NCBI GenBank assembly: GCA_964609965.1 | Contig: CAZSTS010000019.1 | Coordinates: 1 to 46,262 of the forward strand | Direction of reading: 5' to 3' | DNA from: JAHJDR01 sp964609965 | GTDB taxonomy: Bacteria; UBA10199; JADGCS01 | Length of the DNA: 46,262 nucleotides | In this document: in pieces, positions 1 through 7,015 of the stretch | Numbering within the stretch: the stretch's first letter is position 1 | Layout of the letters: the number at the start of each line of letters is the position of its first letter | Translations under genes and position numbers: made by a program | The notes under the pieces: generated by a model | Database searches by the model: none | What the model saw: only the letters and a program-made list of their open reading frames with translations | Told to the model about the DNA's origin: nothing

Positions 1-54
1 TATCACTGGCCACTTTCCACCGTCATGAGTGGCCACTTTGGTCCGCGATATGCA
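1..54. repeat. IS21-like element end (left copy of 53-bp terminal inverted repeat)
   Basis: Positions 2-54 are the exact reverse complement of 46210-46262. The segment holds two copies of TGGCCACTTT (7-16 and 30-39), 23 bp apart. IS21-family elements are known for multiple short terminal repeats, so I read this as the outer tip of an IS whose body lies outside the window. Seeing the same tip at both contig ends is what an assembler produces when it stops at a multicopy element. The istA/istB genes are not in view, so the family call is inference. Confidence 0.6.
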
Positions 55-471
55 TTTAGACATAATTGCCTTCAATGAAACTGCAGCATAGTATTTTAGA
101 AATAATTTGCCCCTCAATAAATCTCGCTTATAAAATTCCATTTCCTTCTTTAGATCAGGATTCCCATAACTATCGTAATTACAAATAGACAAAAACGCCC
201 CAAAAGCTGCTTGGTACAATGTGTGATAATGAGCCAAAGGACCTTGTTTATTAAAAGCATGAATCATTTGGAGATCAAAATCTACCTTTTTTATACATCC
301 TTTAAGGGTCTTCTCAAGCGCTTGAACATATTCTTCAAACTGATCCTCTTTTCTCTCCTTTAAATACAAAAGAAAGAAATCAAGCTCCTCCATATTCAGC
401 TGAATTTGCTCTGTAAACGTCGTCCGCATTTTACTGTCTTCGTTGTATGTATTTACTTTTGTTGTTTGCAT
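1..471 (-). CDS. Hypothetical protein, 3' end cut at IS-like end
   Basis: An open frame starts at ATG 471-469 (MQTTKVNTYNEDSK) and stays open to the window edge, 157 codons without a stop. About 139 residues look like a genuine helical, soluble protein rich in Lys, Glu and aromatic residues, with no signal peptide or membrane segment. The last 18 or so residues (from CISRTKVATHDGG) are encoded by the IS-like end, so the native C-terminus is probably lost by insertion. A weak AAAAGGG ribosome site precedes the ATG. I do not recognise the family. It lies 123 bp downstream of the AbiE-like pair in the same direction and has its own inverted repeat upstream (497-543). Confidence 0.55.
   Translation of the reverse strand, partial: MQTTKVNTYNEDSKMRTTFTEQIQLNMEELDFFLLYLKERKEDQFEEYVQALEKTLKGCIKKVDFDLQMIHAFNKQGPLAHYHTLYQAAFGAFLSICNYDSYGNPDLKKEMEFYKRDLLRGKLFLKYYAAVSLKAIMSKCISRTKVATHDGGKWPVI
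38..54 (+). promoter_or_regulatory. sigma-54-like -24/-12 element in IS end, facing into the window
   Basis: TTGGTCCGCGATATGCA has GG (40-41) and GC (52-53) separated by exactly 10 bp, as in -24/-12 promoters, but matches the consensus less well than the four intergenic sites. The inverted right-end copy (46210-46226) points leftward. Both would fire outward from the IS into flanking DNA. No gene lies suitably downstream here, where the local CDS is on the other strand. Confidence 0.3.
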
Positions 472-496
472 TGTTAACCCTTTTCAAGCTTTGTTC

Positions 497-543
497 ATAA
501 ATGTACTCCATAACACCATAACTACAAAATAAAGTACATTTAT
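497..543. promoter_or_regulatory. Perfect 11-bp inverted repeat, probable operator
   Basis: ATAAATGTACT (497-507) and AGTACATTTAT (533-543) are exact reverse complements separated by 25 bp. The pair lies 26 bp upstream of the start of the truncated gene at 471, where a promoter would sit. Two well-separated half-sites in AT-rich DNA suggest a repressor or activator pair rather than an RNA hairpin. No regulator is identified. Confidence 0.4.
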
Positions 544-594
544 ACATCTCTTTGTATTTATTTCTTTTTTTATCTAGCTACTAATCACAAACTA

Positions 595-1326
595 CTAACA
601 GCACATCTTCTCCAACACACTCAAAATATCACTTGCGTCTTCATAAATACCAATTTCTGAGAAAGCGTTTTGTATGTCTAAAACAGCAAAAGAATCGTTG
701 TTTTTGGCGTATCTAACAAGGTTACGCACAACATCAAGATAGGCTGCAGACTCTTTTAGCTTATGCATTTCATTAAGTATCTCTTTCTGATTTGGCGTAC
801 GACTTAAAGTATAATAACTCACAGCAATATCTTTCTTTCTGTAATCTTTATTCGAAAAATATACCTGCATTTTGTGTAGAATGTATCTAGCTGGATGTGG
901 CACCTTAATCCTGAATTCATCGCAATCAACTTCTATACAGTCCTCAAAAAGAAATTTATAGTCTTTTGCAGGATTTATAAGAATTCCTTGGCCAAGAACT
1001 TTTTCGCTTATCATTTGAATAGAATCCTCATCTGCCAAGAAATCAATTGGAATTGAGTTGTATAAAAGTTGATAAGGCCTATCGTGCCCCAGTCGTAAAT
1101 GCTTGTGTTTAAATCGACTATGGTCAATCTCACTTTCAATAGTTTTATCTAAAGATATATCCTGGCTGAGCCCAATATCTACATCTTTTGTTACAAATGG
1201 ATTGTCAGTATTTTTCCAGAGATATTCAAAAAATACTGTTGGCACCCACCCGCCAACCAGCATAATATCATTCGATATTGGAATGAGCTGCGACAAAACA
1301 TCTAAAAAAACATACTTATACTTCAT
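595..1326 (-). CDS. Nucleotidyltransferase-fold toxin-like protein of an AbiE-like pair
   Basis: 243-residue soluble protein. Near the N-terminus it has MLVGGWVPTVFF and, after a gap, TKDVD, the Gly-Gly and Asp-x-Asp arrangement of minimal nucleotidyltransferases. Further on, PHPARYILHKMQVYF resembles the conserved stretch of AbiEii/GSU2403-type nucleotidyltransferases. I chose the internal ATG at 1326 because it overlaps the upstream regulator's stop by 11 bp, a typical translational-coupling overlap; the first ATG (1356) would overlap by 41 bp. AbiE toxins are thought to transfer nucleotides to cellular targets and the upstream protein acts as antitoxin. Family level is fairly secure, toxicity is inference; it could instead be a housekeeping nucleotidyltransferase. 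Confidence 0.65.
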   Translation of the reverse strand: MKYKYVFLDVLSQLIPISNDIMLVGGWVPTVFFEYLWKNTDNPFVTKDVDIGLSQDISLDKTIESEIDHSRFKHKHLRLGHDRPYQLLYNSIPIDFLADEDSIQMISEKVLGQGILINPAKDYKFLFEDCIEVDCDEFRIKVPHPARYILHKMQVYFSNKDYRKKDIAVSYYTLSRTPNQKEILNEMHKLKESAAYLDVVRNLVRYAKNNDSFAVLDIQNAFSEIGIYEDASDILSVLEKMCC

Positions 1327-2032
1327 AAAACAACCCGTTCTCTTGCCAATGATCATTCAACTCTTCAATAACAAAAGAACCCCTATCTAATCCGTGTAAG
1401 TCTAAATAAAGTTGAAGCGGGCTCACACAATTAACACCCTTAATACGCTTTGATTCAATAAAAACACCTTCCTTTTGAAATGGTTGCAAAATAATAAGAT
1501 TAGCCTTCTTTAAAACACTGATGTAGTTGTGAATATTCTCTAATTTCATAAGAATTTCATTAAAACTAATTTGAGATTTTTTAAGCGCATAAAGATACAC
1601 CATCGGGGGAGCATTAAATGTTGTTTCTTTGATGTAATTTGCAGCAACATAGCCTGTAACTGCATATTGAAACCCTAGTTCTGGCCCCAGCTTGTGTAAT
1701 AGTTTTAAAGGATCACCTTTTAACTTAATGTAAAAATGAATTTGGTTCATAGTAATATTGTAGAGCTGGATCCACTTTTTGAGTATTTTATTTACATCAA
1801 TGACTTCAGTATAACTATCAGTTCCCTTATTATAGCGTTGCACAAATCTATCGGCCACAAGAGAATCAAGAACGCGGTTTACCCATGCTTGGCTGATATT
1901 TAATTCTCTTGCAAGTTCACGACCACTCCATTTTTTATTGGGCATACTTATTAATTTTCTAACAACAAGACCCGCATTCCCCTTAAAAGGATTGGCAGTA
2001 ACCAGCTTTTGTTTTGATCGTCTATTATTCAT
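1316..2032 (-). CDS. Winged-helix AbiEi-like antitoxin/transcriptional regulator
   Basis: 238 residues. A winged-helix DNA-binding domain lies at about residues 30-75 (KKWSGRELARELNISQAWVN). The C-terminal part contains VSPLQLYLDLHGL and a basic segment, like AbiEi-type antitoxins, which pair an N-terminal HTH with a C-terminal antitoxin domain. It is first in a two-gene operon with the nucleotidyltransferase, overlapping it by 11 bp. A sigma-70-type promoter (about 2055-2083) with nearby direct repeats suggests autoregulation by binding its own promoter, as is usual for such antitoxins (inference). No transmembrane or signal segments. Confidence 0.7.
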   Translation of the reverse strand: MNNRRSKQKLVTANPFKGNAGLVVRKLISMPNKKWSGRELARELNISQAWVNRVLDSLVADRFVQRYNKGTDSYTEVIDVNKILKKWIQLYNITMNQIHFYIKLKGDPLKLLHKLGPELGFQYAVTGYVAANYIKETTFNAPPMVYLYALKKSQISFNEILMKLENIHNYISVLKKANLIILQPFQKEGVFIESKRIKGVNCVSPLQLYLDLHGLDRGSFVIEELNDHWQENGLFYEV

Positions 2033-2054
2033 AATATTCTACTATTTAATAGAC

Positions 2055-2083
2055 ATTATAAATAAATAGACAATCAATAGCAA
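2055..2083 (-). promoter_or_regulatory. Sigma-70-type promoter for the AbiE-like operon
   Basis: On the minus strand TTGCTA (2083-2078) and a perfect TATAAT (2060-2055) are separated by 17 bp, 23 bp upstream of the regulator's ATG. The direct repeat CAATCAATA(G/A) at 2071-2080 and 2081-2090 overlaps the -35 region and is a candidate operator for the encoded HTH protein. Confidence 0.5.
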
Positions 2084-2165
2084 TCAATAAATAACTTCTT
2101 ATCAGCACAAGACTCATCTATCTAGTTGTTTTTTCTGCTTTATTCTTCATTTTTCATATTCACAA

Positions 2166-2193
2166 GCATCTAGATACTAGCTACTATCCCCCC
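2166..2193. repeat. 7-bp period spacer repeat
   Basis: Degenerate heptamers (GCATCTA, GATACTA, GCTACTA, then C-rich units) follow in strict 7-bp register immediately downstream of the FG-GAP lipoprotein gene. This is one of several such tracts in the window's spacers. Confidence 0.55.
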
Positions 2194-2194
2194 C

Positions 2195-4543
2195 CTACTC
2201 CCCCAATGTAATCAAATAAGCCGCACCTGCATAACTATCAAGACCGTTATCCTCATAGTAGGCTCCAATCAGAATTTCTTCATAACCATCTAAGTTCACA
2301 TCACCAGCATATGAAACAGAGAAGCCAAAGAGGCCACCAGGCTCTGTGCCTGTAAAACTAATGTCGGCGTCGGCTAAAGATACAAAAGATTCAAAGCTTT
2401 CTGCCTCTCTACCATGGATCAAATACACACGACCAACACCAGAATTTTGGGACATGTAAGCACCTATGAGAATATCATCATAGCCATCATCATTTACATC
2501 GCGATCACAGGCTATTGATCCGCCAGCATCATCACCTATATTTTCACCTGTGAATTTAACATCAGCCTCATCGATGTTTATTTCAACATAACTATCAGGA
2601 GAACCCACAGGTCCAAAAAACAAATAAACAGCACCCGAATTGTTATCGTTTCCTATTGCACCAATGAGAATGTCATCATAACCATCACCGTTAATATCAC
2701 AATCTGTAGCGGCATTTATACCCGCGTAGTTGCTAGCATCCTCTCCCGTGATTCTTACATTGGCATCATCTGTTCTATGAACCCCTGATGAAACAGGCCC
2801 ATAATAGAGATATGTCGCACCTGAATAAGACTTTCCATTGGCATCCTCCATATAAGCTGTGATTAAAACATCATCATATCCATCAGCATTAATGTCACCA
2901 TTAATGGGTGCGCGAAAACTAAAATAATCATTCGACTCTGGACCAATAAATTTTACACGTGAGGTACTGATTTGTGTTAAATCAACAATTCCATCTTCGA
3001 ATGGGCCATAATACAAATAAGCAGCGCCATTATTGGTTAAGGCATCATCATCTCGAGTACGAGCGCTAATCATCAAATCAAGATAACCATCCCCATTTAC
3101 ATCACCACTCGCATGCGGATTGACCGTGGCTTGATCTTCAGCCGACTCCCCAATAAATTTGAGGTTATACCCTTCCGCATTTAAATTGATGATACTCCCC
3201 CAATCAGTTTCACCATAATAAATATAAGCAGCACCAGAATTGGGAAGGCTATTCCCATCATGATTATAAGCACCAATGAAAATATCGTCCAGACCATCAC
3301 CATTCAGGTCTCCCAAATAACTTAATCTGTACCCAAGATAATCAGATTTATTTTCACCATAAAACTTAGTATAATCAGCAGTAGAAAAATCAAAATCAGA
3401 TTCTCCGTAAAATAAATGCACTGTACCAGTATTATCTCCACCTTCATCATCATCGTGTGCATCGATGAGAATATCTGGTACGCCATCTCCATTCACATCG
3501 CCTGCTGGTAAGACAGAACCACCCATTAAATCAGCACTTCCTCTAATCACTGTAGCCATGCTTAAGACTTGAGAATAAGAATAATCAGCACAAAGAAAAC
3601 CGTTTAAACTATTCCCATCGCAATCGTTATCCACGCCGTCATTTGCACAGCCCTCAAAGGCTAGAGGGTGAATTGCATTACTATTATCATTGCAATCACC
3701 TGATAATGTTGCTGAATATAATCCATTTGAAATACAGGAGTCGATAAAGTCTGAAGAAACACCATAACCATCACTATCAGCATCAGAATAGTATCTGGTT
3801 TTGACTTCTTCATCGATCAAACCATCACAATCATTATCCACTTGATCACACACTTCATTTACTAATGGGTTTATATTGGCATTCGCATCATCACAATCGT
3901 TCGAACTGACTGCGTAGCCTTCTTGCAATTCACAATGCACTATCCATTCGTCATTATCCCCATAACCATCACCATCTGCATCAAGATAAAAAGTATAATA
4001 GATTAAACAATTATTCCCGCCATCTGTTGAATCATAAGGATTTGTCTCATTTAGGATTTCTATGAGATTGGGAGTACCATCATCATCGCTGTCTAAATCA
4101 GGGATACCAAAGGATGATAAATCAAAAGAAGGACTTGTTTCATCATCAGAGTTGATGTTTTCATAGACAATACTTTCATCTACAAATGTGATTTGTGTGG
4201 AAGAACCTGTGATGTAATGTGATAGCATTACATAGGCAATGGATAAGGTCTTTTTATTATCGTCTTTATAAGAAAATAAAATGACAAAGGTATACCCTTG
4301 GTTATTTTCTAATGAAAAAGGTTCTGAAGCAACCTGACCATCATCAATACTCAGAATCTGCTCCCAAATAAGCTGTGAATCTGCATCATATATACTAAGA
4401 GAAGCAGACAACCTCGCTTCATCTAGCTCTGTGAGGTATATTGGCACATTCATGATAGTTTGTTTTTCAGGATTTGATTGAGAAGAACAGTTCACAAGAA
4501 CCAATAAGAAAATGATAAGAAATAAATAAAATACTTTGTTCAT
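2195..4543 (-). CDS. Lipoprotein with MopE-type and FG-GAP (integrin-alpha-like) repeats
   Basis: 782 residues from ATG 4543, chosen because it follows a good GAGG site and opens a lipoprotein signal (MNKVFYLFLIIFLLVLVNC, lipid Cys19); the 59 upstream codons lack these. After a ~120-residue N-terminal domain there is a thrombospondin-3-like DSDDDGTPN segment (~150-160), then Cys/Asp-rich MopE-like calcium repeats (~180-318, such as CDQVDNDCDGLIDEE), then six or seven FG-GAP repeats (~335-782) each with a GD(V/I)NGDG-type calcium loop, expected to form a beta-propeller. The protein should sit on the outer membrane or cell surface, perhaps in adhesion. A near-consensus sigma-54 promoter lies 25 bp upstream of the ATG, and the hexamer array between it and calpain may serve both genes. 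Confidence 0.85.
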   Translation of the reverse strand: MNKVFYLFLIIFLLVLVNCSSQSNPEKQTIMNVPIYLTELDEARLSASLSIYDADSQLIWEQILSIDDGQVASEPFSLENNQGYTFVILFSYKDDNKKTLSIAYVMLSHYITGSSTQITFVDESIVYENINSDDETSPSFDLSSFGIPDLDSDDDGTPNLIEILNETNPYDSTDGGNNCLIYYTFYLDADGDGYGDNDEWIVHCELQEGYAVSSNDCDDANANINPLVNEVCDQVDNDCDGLIDEEVKTRYYSDADSDGYGVSSDFIDSCISNGLYSATLSGDCNDNSNAIHPLAFEGCANDGVDNDCDGNSLNGFLCADYSYSQVLSMATVIRGSADLMGGSVLPAGDVNGDGVPDILIDAHDDDEGGDNTGTVHLFYGESDFDFSTADYTKFYGENKSDYLGYRLSYLGDLNGDGLDDIFIGAYNHDGNSLPNSGAAYIYYGETDWGSIINLNAEGYNLKFIGESAEDQATVNPHASGDVNGDGYLDLMISARTRDDDALTNNGAAYLYYGPFEDGIVDLTQISTSRVKFIGPESNDYFSFRAPINGDINADGYDDVLITAYMEDANGKSYSGATYLYYGPVSSGVHRTDDANVRITGEDASNYAGINAATDCDINGDGYDDILIGAIGNDNNSGAVYLFFGPVGSPDSYVEINIDEADVKFTGENIGDDAGGSIACDRDVNDDGYDDILIGAYMSQNSGVGRVYLIHGREAESFESFVSLADADISFTGTEPGGLFGFSVSYAGDVNLDGYEEILIGAYYEDNGLDSYAGAAYLITLGE

Positions 4544-4577
4544 AAATACCTCAAATTTAAATGACTCAATATTAGGC

Positions 4578-4595
4578 AAGCAATCTCTGTGCCAA
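4578..4595 (-). promoter_or_regulatory. Sigma-54 (-24/-12) promoter of FG-GAP lipoprotein gene
   Basis: Minus-strand TTGGCACAGAGATTGCTT matches the TGGCAC-N5-TTGCW consensus at every position, with GG and GC exactly 10 bp apart. Predicted start of transcription is near 4568, giving a leader of about 25 nt that includes the GAGG ribosome site. No competing -35/-10 is needed. Confidence 0.75.
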
Positions 4596-4745
4596 TAAGA
4601 GTTTTTTAAACTGCTAAACAAAACAAGTTGTTGGAAAAATGTCAGATAGGTTTTTTGATGAACTGTAATATATTTTGAACAAGACTGTCTTAAAAAATAG
4701 ACATGGAATTCATAATACATAGGCCCATGTGGTGCCCTGTTTCAC

Positions 4746-4810
4746 CTCAGTCCCATCCCAGTCCCAAATGGGACTAAACTGAGACTATTTGGGACTCTAC
4801 TGGGACTGAG
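4746..4810. promoter_or_regulatory. Helically phased array of six GGGACT-type hexamers (candidate enhancer)
   Basis: AGTCCC at 4749 and 4760, then GGGACT at 4770, GAGACT (degenerate) at 4781, and GGGACT at 4791 and 4802. AGTCCC is the reverse complement of GGGACT. Start-to-start spacing is 11, 10, 11, 10 and 11 bp, close to one DNA turn each. Viewed whole, 24-bp arms (4746-4769 and 4787-4810) form an inverted repeat with 20 of 24 positions paired. The array lies about 86-150 bp upstream of the calpain sigma-54 start and about 180-240 bp upstream of the divergent lipoprotein start, where activator sites for sigma-54 promoters normally lie. The binding protein is unknown and not encoded here. 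Confidence 0.7.
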
Positions 4811-4820
4811 TTTATGCGAC

Positions 4821-4841
4821 AATAAGGCATTTTACCTTATT
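4821..4841. promoter_or_regulatory. Perfect 7-bp inverted repeat upstream of calpain promoter
   Basis: AATAAGG (4821-4827) and CCTTATT (4835-4841) flank a 7-bp AT-rich spacer. It lies between the hexamer array and the sigma-54 promoter, the place where DNA-bending or secondary regulator sites occur. Function not established. Confidence 0.35.
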
Positions 4842-4868
4842 ATTCACACACATAAAAATAACTCGAAG

Positions 4869-4886
4869 TTGGCACACCTCATGCTT
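4869..4886 (+). promoter_or_regulatory. Sigma-54 (-24/-12) promoter of calpain gene
   Basis: TTGGCACACCTCATGCTT has the full TGGCAC half, ATGCT at -12 and exact 10-bp GG-GC spacing. Predicted start is about 4896, only 2 nt before the first ATG of the calpain frame (4898), so the message would be effectively leaderless or the true start lies further in. Confidence 0.7.
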
Positions 4887-4897
4887 TTACAAAAGGC

Positions 4898-6139
4898 ATG
4901 AATACTTTAATAAATGAAATAATAAATATTCCACAAAATCTCTTCTCACAATCAACCACTACTGAACCTTCTGATACACCTGATTGGCTCATGAGACTTG
5001 TGAATGACATGATTTCGCATGTGCTCAAGGGCACGATTGTGGATGAGAGTTTTTTACATAGTGTTATCAATTTTTTATCTGCTGATCCAGGGAGCAAAGG
5101 AGCCAAAGATCCTACGAGCCTAGGCTCCCAAAATCCAGATAACCTGCGATCCCATGAACCCGTGTCCCTTCGACCCCATGAACCTTCGAACCTGCGACCC
5201 CATGACCCTGCTACTCCTCCCTACAAATCCTTCATCGACGGCCTGCGAAAATATGGCAACACCGATCTCCCTGATCCTGATCTTCAAGATGACGATAAAG
5301 ATCTAAACGGTCTTATATATGACGATCTAGATGGATCGCTTTTTATCAGTGGCGTGAGTGAGAATGATATTAGACAAGGCCAAGTAGGTGATTGTTATTT
5401 CCTGGCAGCGCTCTCTGCCGTTGCCAACACGCACCCTGAGTTTATTGAAAAAAGTATTACAAAAAATGTTGATAACACATACACTGTTAATTTCTACAAC
5501 ATCTCTTTATCTGATAACAGAATCTATTACGATCAAGCAGGCGCCTACAGGCAAAGCGTGCGCACAACTTCTAAAGTTAATATTGATGCGGACATCCCAC
5601 AGATTGGAAACATGAATCTCTATGGTTCGGGACAGACGGCTAATGAGCTCTGGGTCCCTCTTTACGAAAAAGCGTACGCGGTTTTGAAGGAGAATGATTA
5701 CGATGGCATCCACGGCGGAGATCCAGCAGAGGCTATTTCTGATTTAGTGGGAATAGAAGCAACTCACTACCGGCATAGCTCTCATAGCGAAGGGACTCTA
5801 TTACGAGAAATGCTAGAAGCCGTGAATAATAATATGCCCATGGTCGCTGCTAGCCCTCCTAGCCCAGATGGAAGTTATACCTCCCCCCAAGGTATAGTCT
5901 ACAATCACGCCTACACTGTATTGGATGTGTTTACCAAAAACGATGTCCAATATGTCAAACTCCGTAACCCCTACGGTTATTTAGAATGGAACGGTGATGG
6001 TTCTGACAGCACTGATGACGGTGTTTTCACCATGCCGTTCTCTTCTTATAAAGAAATCTTCTACGACACGAGTATTCTCGAAGCAGATAAATATGATGGA
6101 TTATTTGATGTTTTTTCAAATCCAAGAAAAAGGTTTTAA
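4898..6139 (+). CDS. Calpain-family (C2) cysteine protease
   Basis: 413 residues. The catalytic domain (~155-405) has all three active-site motifs: GQVGDCYFLAALSA (Cys166), YNHAYTV (His337) and LRNPYG (Asn357). Calpains cut proteins at limited sites and are usually calcium-responsive. Residues ~1-60 form a helical N-terminal segment with no signal peptide. Residues ~64-108 are a low-complexity linker of near 8-residue repeats (SHEPVSLR, PHEPSNLR), encoded by a tandem array of 8-bp DNA units. A sigma-54 promoter predicts transcription starting at the first ATG, so the exact N-terminus is uncertain; no well-placed later start with a ribosome site was found. Divergent from the FG-GAP lipoprotein gene, sharing the hexamer array, and convergent with the gene at 6148. 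Confidence 0.85.
   Translation: MNTLINEIINIPQNLFSQSTTTEPSDTPDWLMRLVNDMISHVLKGTIVDESFLHSVINFLSADPGSKGAKDPTSLGSQNPDNLRSHEPVSLRPHEPSNLRPHDPATPPYKSFIDGLRKYGNTDLPDPDLQDDDKDLNGLIYDDLDGSLFISGVSENDIRQGQVGDCYFLAALSAVANTHPEFIEKSITKNVDNTYTVNFYNISLSDNRIYYDQAGAYRQSVRTTSKVNIDADIPQIGNMNLYGSGQTANELWVPLYEKAYAVLKENDYDGIHGGDPAEAISDLVGIEATHYRHSSHSEGTLLREMLEAVNNNMPMVAASPPSPDGSYTSPQGIVYNHAYTVLDVFTKNDVQYVKLRNPYGYLEWNGDGSDSTDDGVFTMPFSSYKEIFYDTSILEADKYDGLFDVFSNPRKRF
5087..5214. repeat. 8-bp tandem repeat array inside the calpain coding sequence
   Basis: Sixteen consecutive degenerate 8-bp units, nearly all starting CC, keep strict register (for example CCTACGAG at 5111, CCTGCGAT at 5143, CCCATGAA at 5151 and 5175). 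CCTACGAG is identical to a unit in the intergenic 8-bp array at 6560-6589. As 8 is not a multiple of 3, three units make one 24-nt, 8-residue peptide repeat, and gain or loss of one unit would shift the reading frame. Confidence 0.75.
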
Positions 6140-6147
6140 AACCAGCC

Positions 6148-6483
6148 TTATATTTTGTAAACACTCTTTAGATTCTTCCCAAAAAACACACACGCTGCTC
6201 CAAGGGTAAACAGAGTCACGGCACCTAAGATAATAGCAGATCTGATCCAATCTTGTCCTGCGTCGATTCGGTGGGAAATGAGGATGTAAATTGTGCGTAT
6301 CCATTCTAATGCAGAAAGGAATAGAACGGCTTGAAATATTCTAGCTGTGATGGGGCGTTTGAGGAAAAGCAGAAATGGGAGAAGAAGACAGAGAACAGAA
6401 AAAACCCATATACCAACACGTAAAAAATGTGCGGCCATGAGAACAAGACTAAGTATGATAAGTATAAATGATAATGTTTTCAT
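6148..6483 (-). CDS. Small integral membrane protein, unknown function
   Basis: 111 residues with about four hydrophobic segments (roughly 3-22, 24-42, 48-68 and 84-104) and a short basic C-terminus (GKNLKSVYKI). A clear GGAG site precedes ATG 6483. I do not recognise a family; the composition suggests an inner-membrane protein. It is convergent with calpain, the two stop codons being about 10 bp apart, and stands alone in its orientation ahead of the S23-like gene's downstream repeat. Confidence 0.65.
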   Translation of the reverse strand: MKTLSFILIILSLVLMAAHFLRVGIWVFSVLCLLLPFLLFLKRPITARIFQAVLFLSALEWIRTIYILISHRIDAGQDWIRSAIILGAVTLFTLGAACVFFGKNLKSVYKI

Positions 6484-6559
6484 TGTGATCTCCTATGTGC
6501 TCAATCGCATAGGAAGTGTTTGAGTGCAAGATTTGTGTTTGGATTGGGTATGATATGCG

Positions 6560-6589
6560 CCTACGCACCTACGAGCCTACGCGCCTACG
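6560..6589. repeat. 8-bp tandem repeat, left flank of S23-like gene
   Basis: Units CCTACGCA, CCTACGAG, CCTACGCG and a partial CCTACG in strict 8-bp register. The last unit overlaps the stop codon of the minus-strand S23-like gene. An inverted copy of the same unit type lies on the gene's other side at 7016-7047. Confidence 0.65.
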
Positions 6590-6941
6590 TTTTCTTTAAG
6601 TATCTATAAAAAGCTCTAATGAAACTAGAAGTCTTTTTAGCCTGTTCTGTAATCTCTTCAAACAAATGATTACTAATGTACCCAATATCTAATGCGGCAT
6701 ACAGATGTGACCTGACTTCAGAACAAGATCGTGCTGAATAAGTTAAAAATCTCATGAATTCTTGATCACTACTGGAATGAATTCCTTCAGCTATATTAGC
6801 CATGATCGAAATCGATGATCGCTGTATTTGATCCTTTAGCCCAAAATCCTTGCTAAATGGTTCTTTCTTTGTGGTTTGATAAATTATTTTGACTAATTTG
6901 CGAGCCTCTTGCCAGCATTTCAAATCTTCAAAATCCCTCAT
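6585..6941 (-). CDS. S23/IVS-type four-helix-bundle protein
   Basis: 118 residues starting MRDFEDLKCWQEARKLV, the hallmark of the 23S rRNA intervening-sequence protein family, with the usual IMANIAEGIHSSSDQEFMRF core and SARSCSEVRSHL helix. Members form a small helical bundle, often pentameric; their function is unsettled, and most family members today are not inside rRNA genes. ATG 6941 is used because an ideal GGAG lies 5 nt before it; the upstream ATG 6956 has no such site. The gene is flanked by inverted 8-bp tandem arrays, hinting that gene plus repeats may have moved as a unit (inference). Confidence 0.85.
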   Translation of the reverse strand: MRDFEDLKCWQEARKLVKIIYQTTKKEPFSKDFGLKDQIQRSSISIMANIAEGIHSSSDQEFMRFLTYSARSCSEVRSHLYAALDIGYISNHLFEEITEQAKKTSSFIRAFYRYLKKT

Positions 6942-7015
6942 AATAACTCCTTTCATTTATTTACTCGCAGAAATATACATAGGAGTTTCTTTTTTTATGA
7001 TTTTTTTGATTCTCC

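Noticed and set aside
1103..1390. Open frame antisense to the AbiE-like genes
   Set aside because: Shadow of two well-supported coding frames, with no ribosome site or family likeness.
4544..4720. Upstream extension of the FG-GAP lipoprotein frame
   Set aside because: It lies over the sigma-54 promoter and the lipoprotein signal begins at 4543 behind a good ribosome site.
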